Position numbers and translations under genes: made by a program. The notes under the pieces were generated by a model, which was not told the DNA's origin, made no database searches, and was given only the letters and a program-made list of their open reading frames with translations. A stretch of DNA of 6,302 nt from Deltaproteobacteria bacterium. GTDB taxonomy: Bacteria; Desulfobacterota; Desulfarculia; Adiutricales; Adiutricaceae. The stretch is taken from NCBI GenBank assembly GCA_031267005.1, contig JAIRZX010000565.1, positions 1 to 6,302 on the forward strand. The letters are read 5' to 3'. Within the stretch, counting starts at the first letter, position 1, and every line of letters begins with the position of its first letter. Shown in pieces: positions 5,975 to 6,302 of this stretch.

Positions 5975-6068
5975 TTTGGCCTCCTCGCCGAAGCTTCCGG
6001 CCGGGCCTGCCCGGCTGTCTACCCAGGCTCCAGCCCTGGCCTGCCCCGCTTGAGAGCGGAAACTGAAC

Positions 6069-6302
6069 ATGGACATATACAAACAACGGAAAGTTATCAA
6101 CCTTCTCCGAATTCCCTACGAAAACTTCCGGCGCGCCGCGAGCTTCTCCGAAATGCAGTTCGGCCTGCCGCCCATAAACGAGGCTGACGCCCGCGTCGAG
6201 GCCTTTTTCGACTTCGAAGAGCTGTCCCCGATCCGCCTCCTCGAGGGCGACCTCCAGTTGTCGGGAGCCCTCTCCCAGACGGCCCGCCTTTTGAAGTCTT
6301 TC
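6069..6302 (+). CDS. N-terminal part of an unknown protein (3' end outside window)
   Basis: From an ATG at 6069 the frame stays open to the last base, giving 78 residues. The text begins MDIYKQRKVINLLRIPYENF and later contains FGLPPINEADARVEAFFDF and LLEGDLQLSGALSQTARLLKSF. The composition is balanced, with amphipathic helix-like patterns and no signal peptide or membrane helix, and looks like a genuine soluble protein. The Shine-Dalgarno region is weak: GAGAG at 6052-6056 lies 12 bases before the ATG. I recognise no family, and there is no N-terminal repeat array like that of the first gene. Same orientation as the two large upstream genes, but separated from them by about 1.7 kb of decayed DNA, so it needs its own promoter. 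Confidence 0.7.
   Translation, partial: MDIYKQRKVINLLRIPYENFRRAASFSEMQFGLPPINEADARVEAFFDFEELSPIRLLEGDLQLSGALSQTARLLKSF

Larger units (their letters stand above)
5672..6068. other. Spacer between rlmE remnant and the third gene
   Basis: Nearly 400 bases without a credible gene. Open frames on both strands here consist of Ser/Pro/Arg or Gly/Arg/Asp text produced by the GC-rich pentanucleotide repeat. The minus-strand frame that carries the rlmE core stays open upstream to about 5847, but that part has no family resemblance. On the minus strand GGTATAAAGAGGTAAG (5696-5681) may hold the old rlmE ribosome binding site (AGAGGT). The plus-strand promoter for the third gene should lie here, but I cannot identify it. 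Confidence 0.5.

Noticed and set aside
5704..6100. Open frames on both strands in the spacer before the third gene
   Set aside because: Their text is Ser-Arg-Pro or Gly-Arg-Asp repetition created by the CCGTC tract, with no ribosome binding site or family match.

Overview
This is a very G+C-rich bacterial window (roughly two-thirds G+C by eye). The only family I can name from sequence is a decayed RlmE (FtsJ/RrmJ) 23S rRNA 2'-O-methyltransferase on the minus strand. Its surviving text (EGYPVRSAYKL, GSWSLYAADRG) resembles the short RlmE type of Desulfovibrio-like deltaproteobacteria, so I lean weakly toward a Desulfobacterota-type organism. Long non-coding gaps, an eroded housekeeping pseudogene and unrecognised repeat-rich proteins suggest a genome with relaxed selection, possibly host-associated. 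That is inference.

Layout: (1) 3-2609 (+), the 3' part of a large gene of unknown function. It opens with tandem 16-residue Pro/Ala/Glu repeats, continues as a long Ala/Leu-rich, probably helical body, and ends in an array of 14-residue Gly/Asp/Gln repeats. (2) 2610-2916, a gap whose first ~180 bases are still that repeat array, lying beyond the stop codon. A short hairpin and a ribosome binding site precede the next gene. (3) 2917-4353 (+), a 478-residue unknown protein with an internally duplicated ~50-residue module, proline-rich linkers, an acidic run and a lysine-rich tail. (4) 4354-5089, no recognisable gene, with small tandem duplications. (5) 5090-5671 (-), the rlmE pseudogene. (6) 5672-6068, a gene-free spacer with CCGTC pentanucleotide repeats. 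(7) 6069-6302 (+), the start of a third unknown gene, cut by the window end.

The three plus-strand genes are co-oriented, none is recognised, and the first two share a repeat/linker style. They may be a lineage-specific set of surface-exposed, scaffold or host-interaction proteins, but nothing in the sequence proves a joint function. The clearest results are the base-level reconstruction of rlmE decay, in which all four catalytic residues survive in scattered frames while the SAM-binding loop is deleted, and the repeat array that runs through the stop codon of the first gene.
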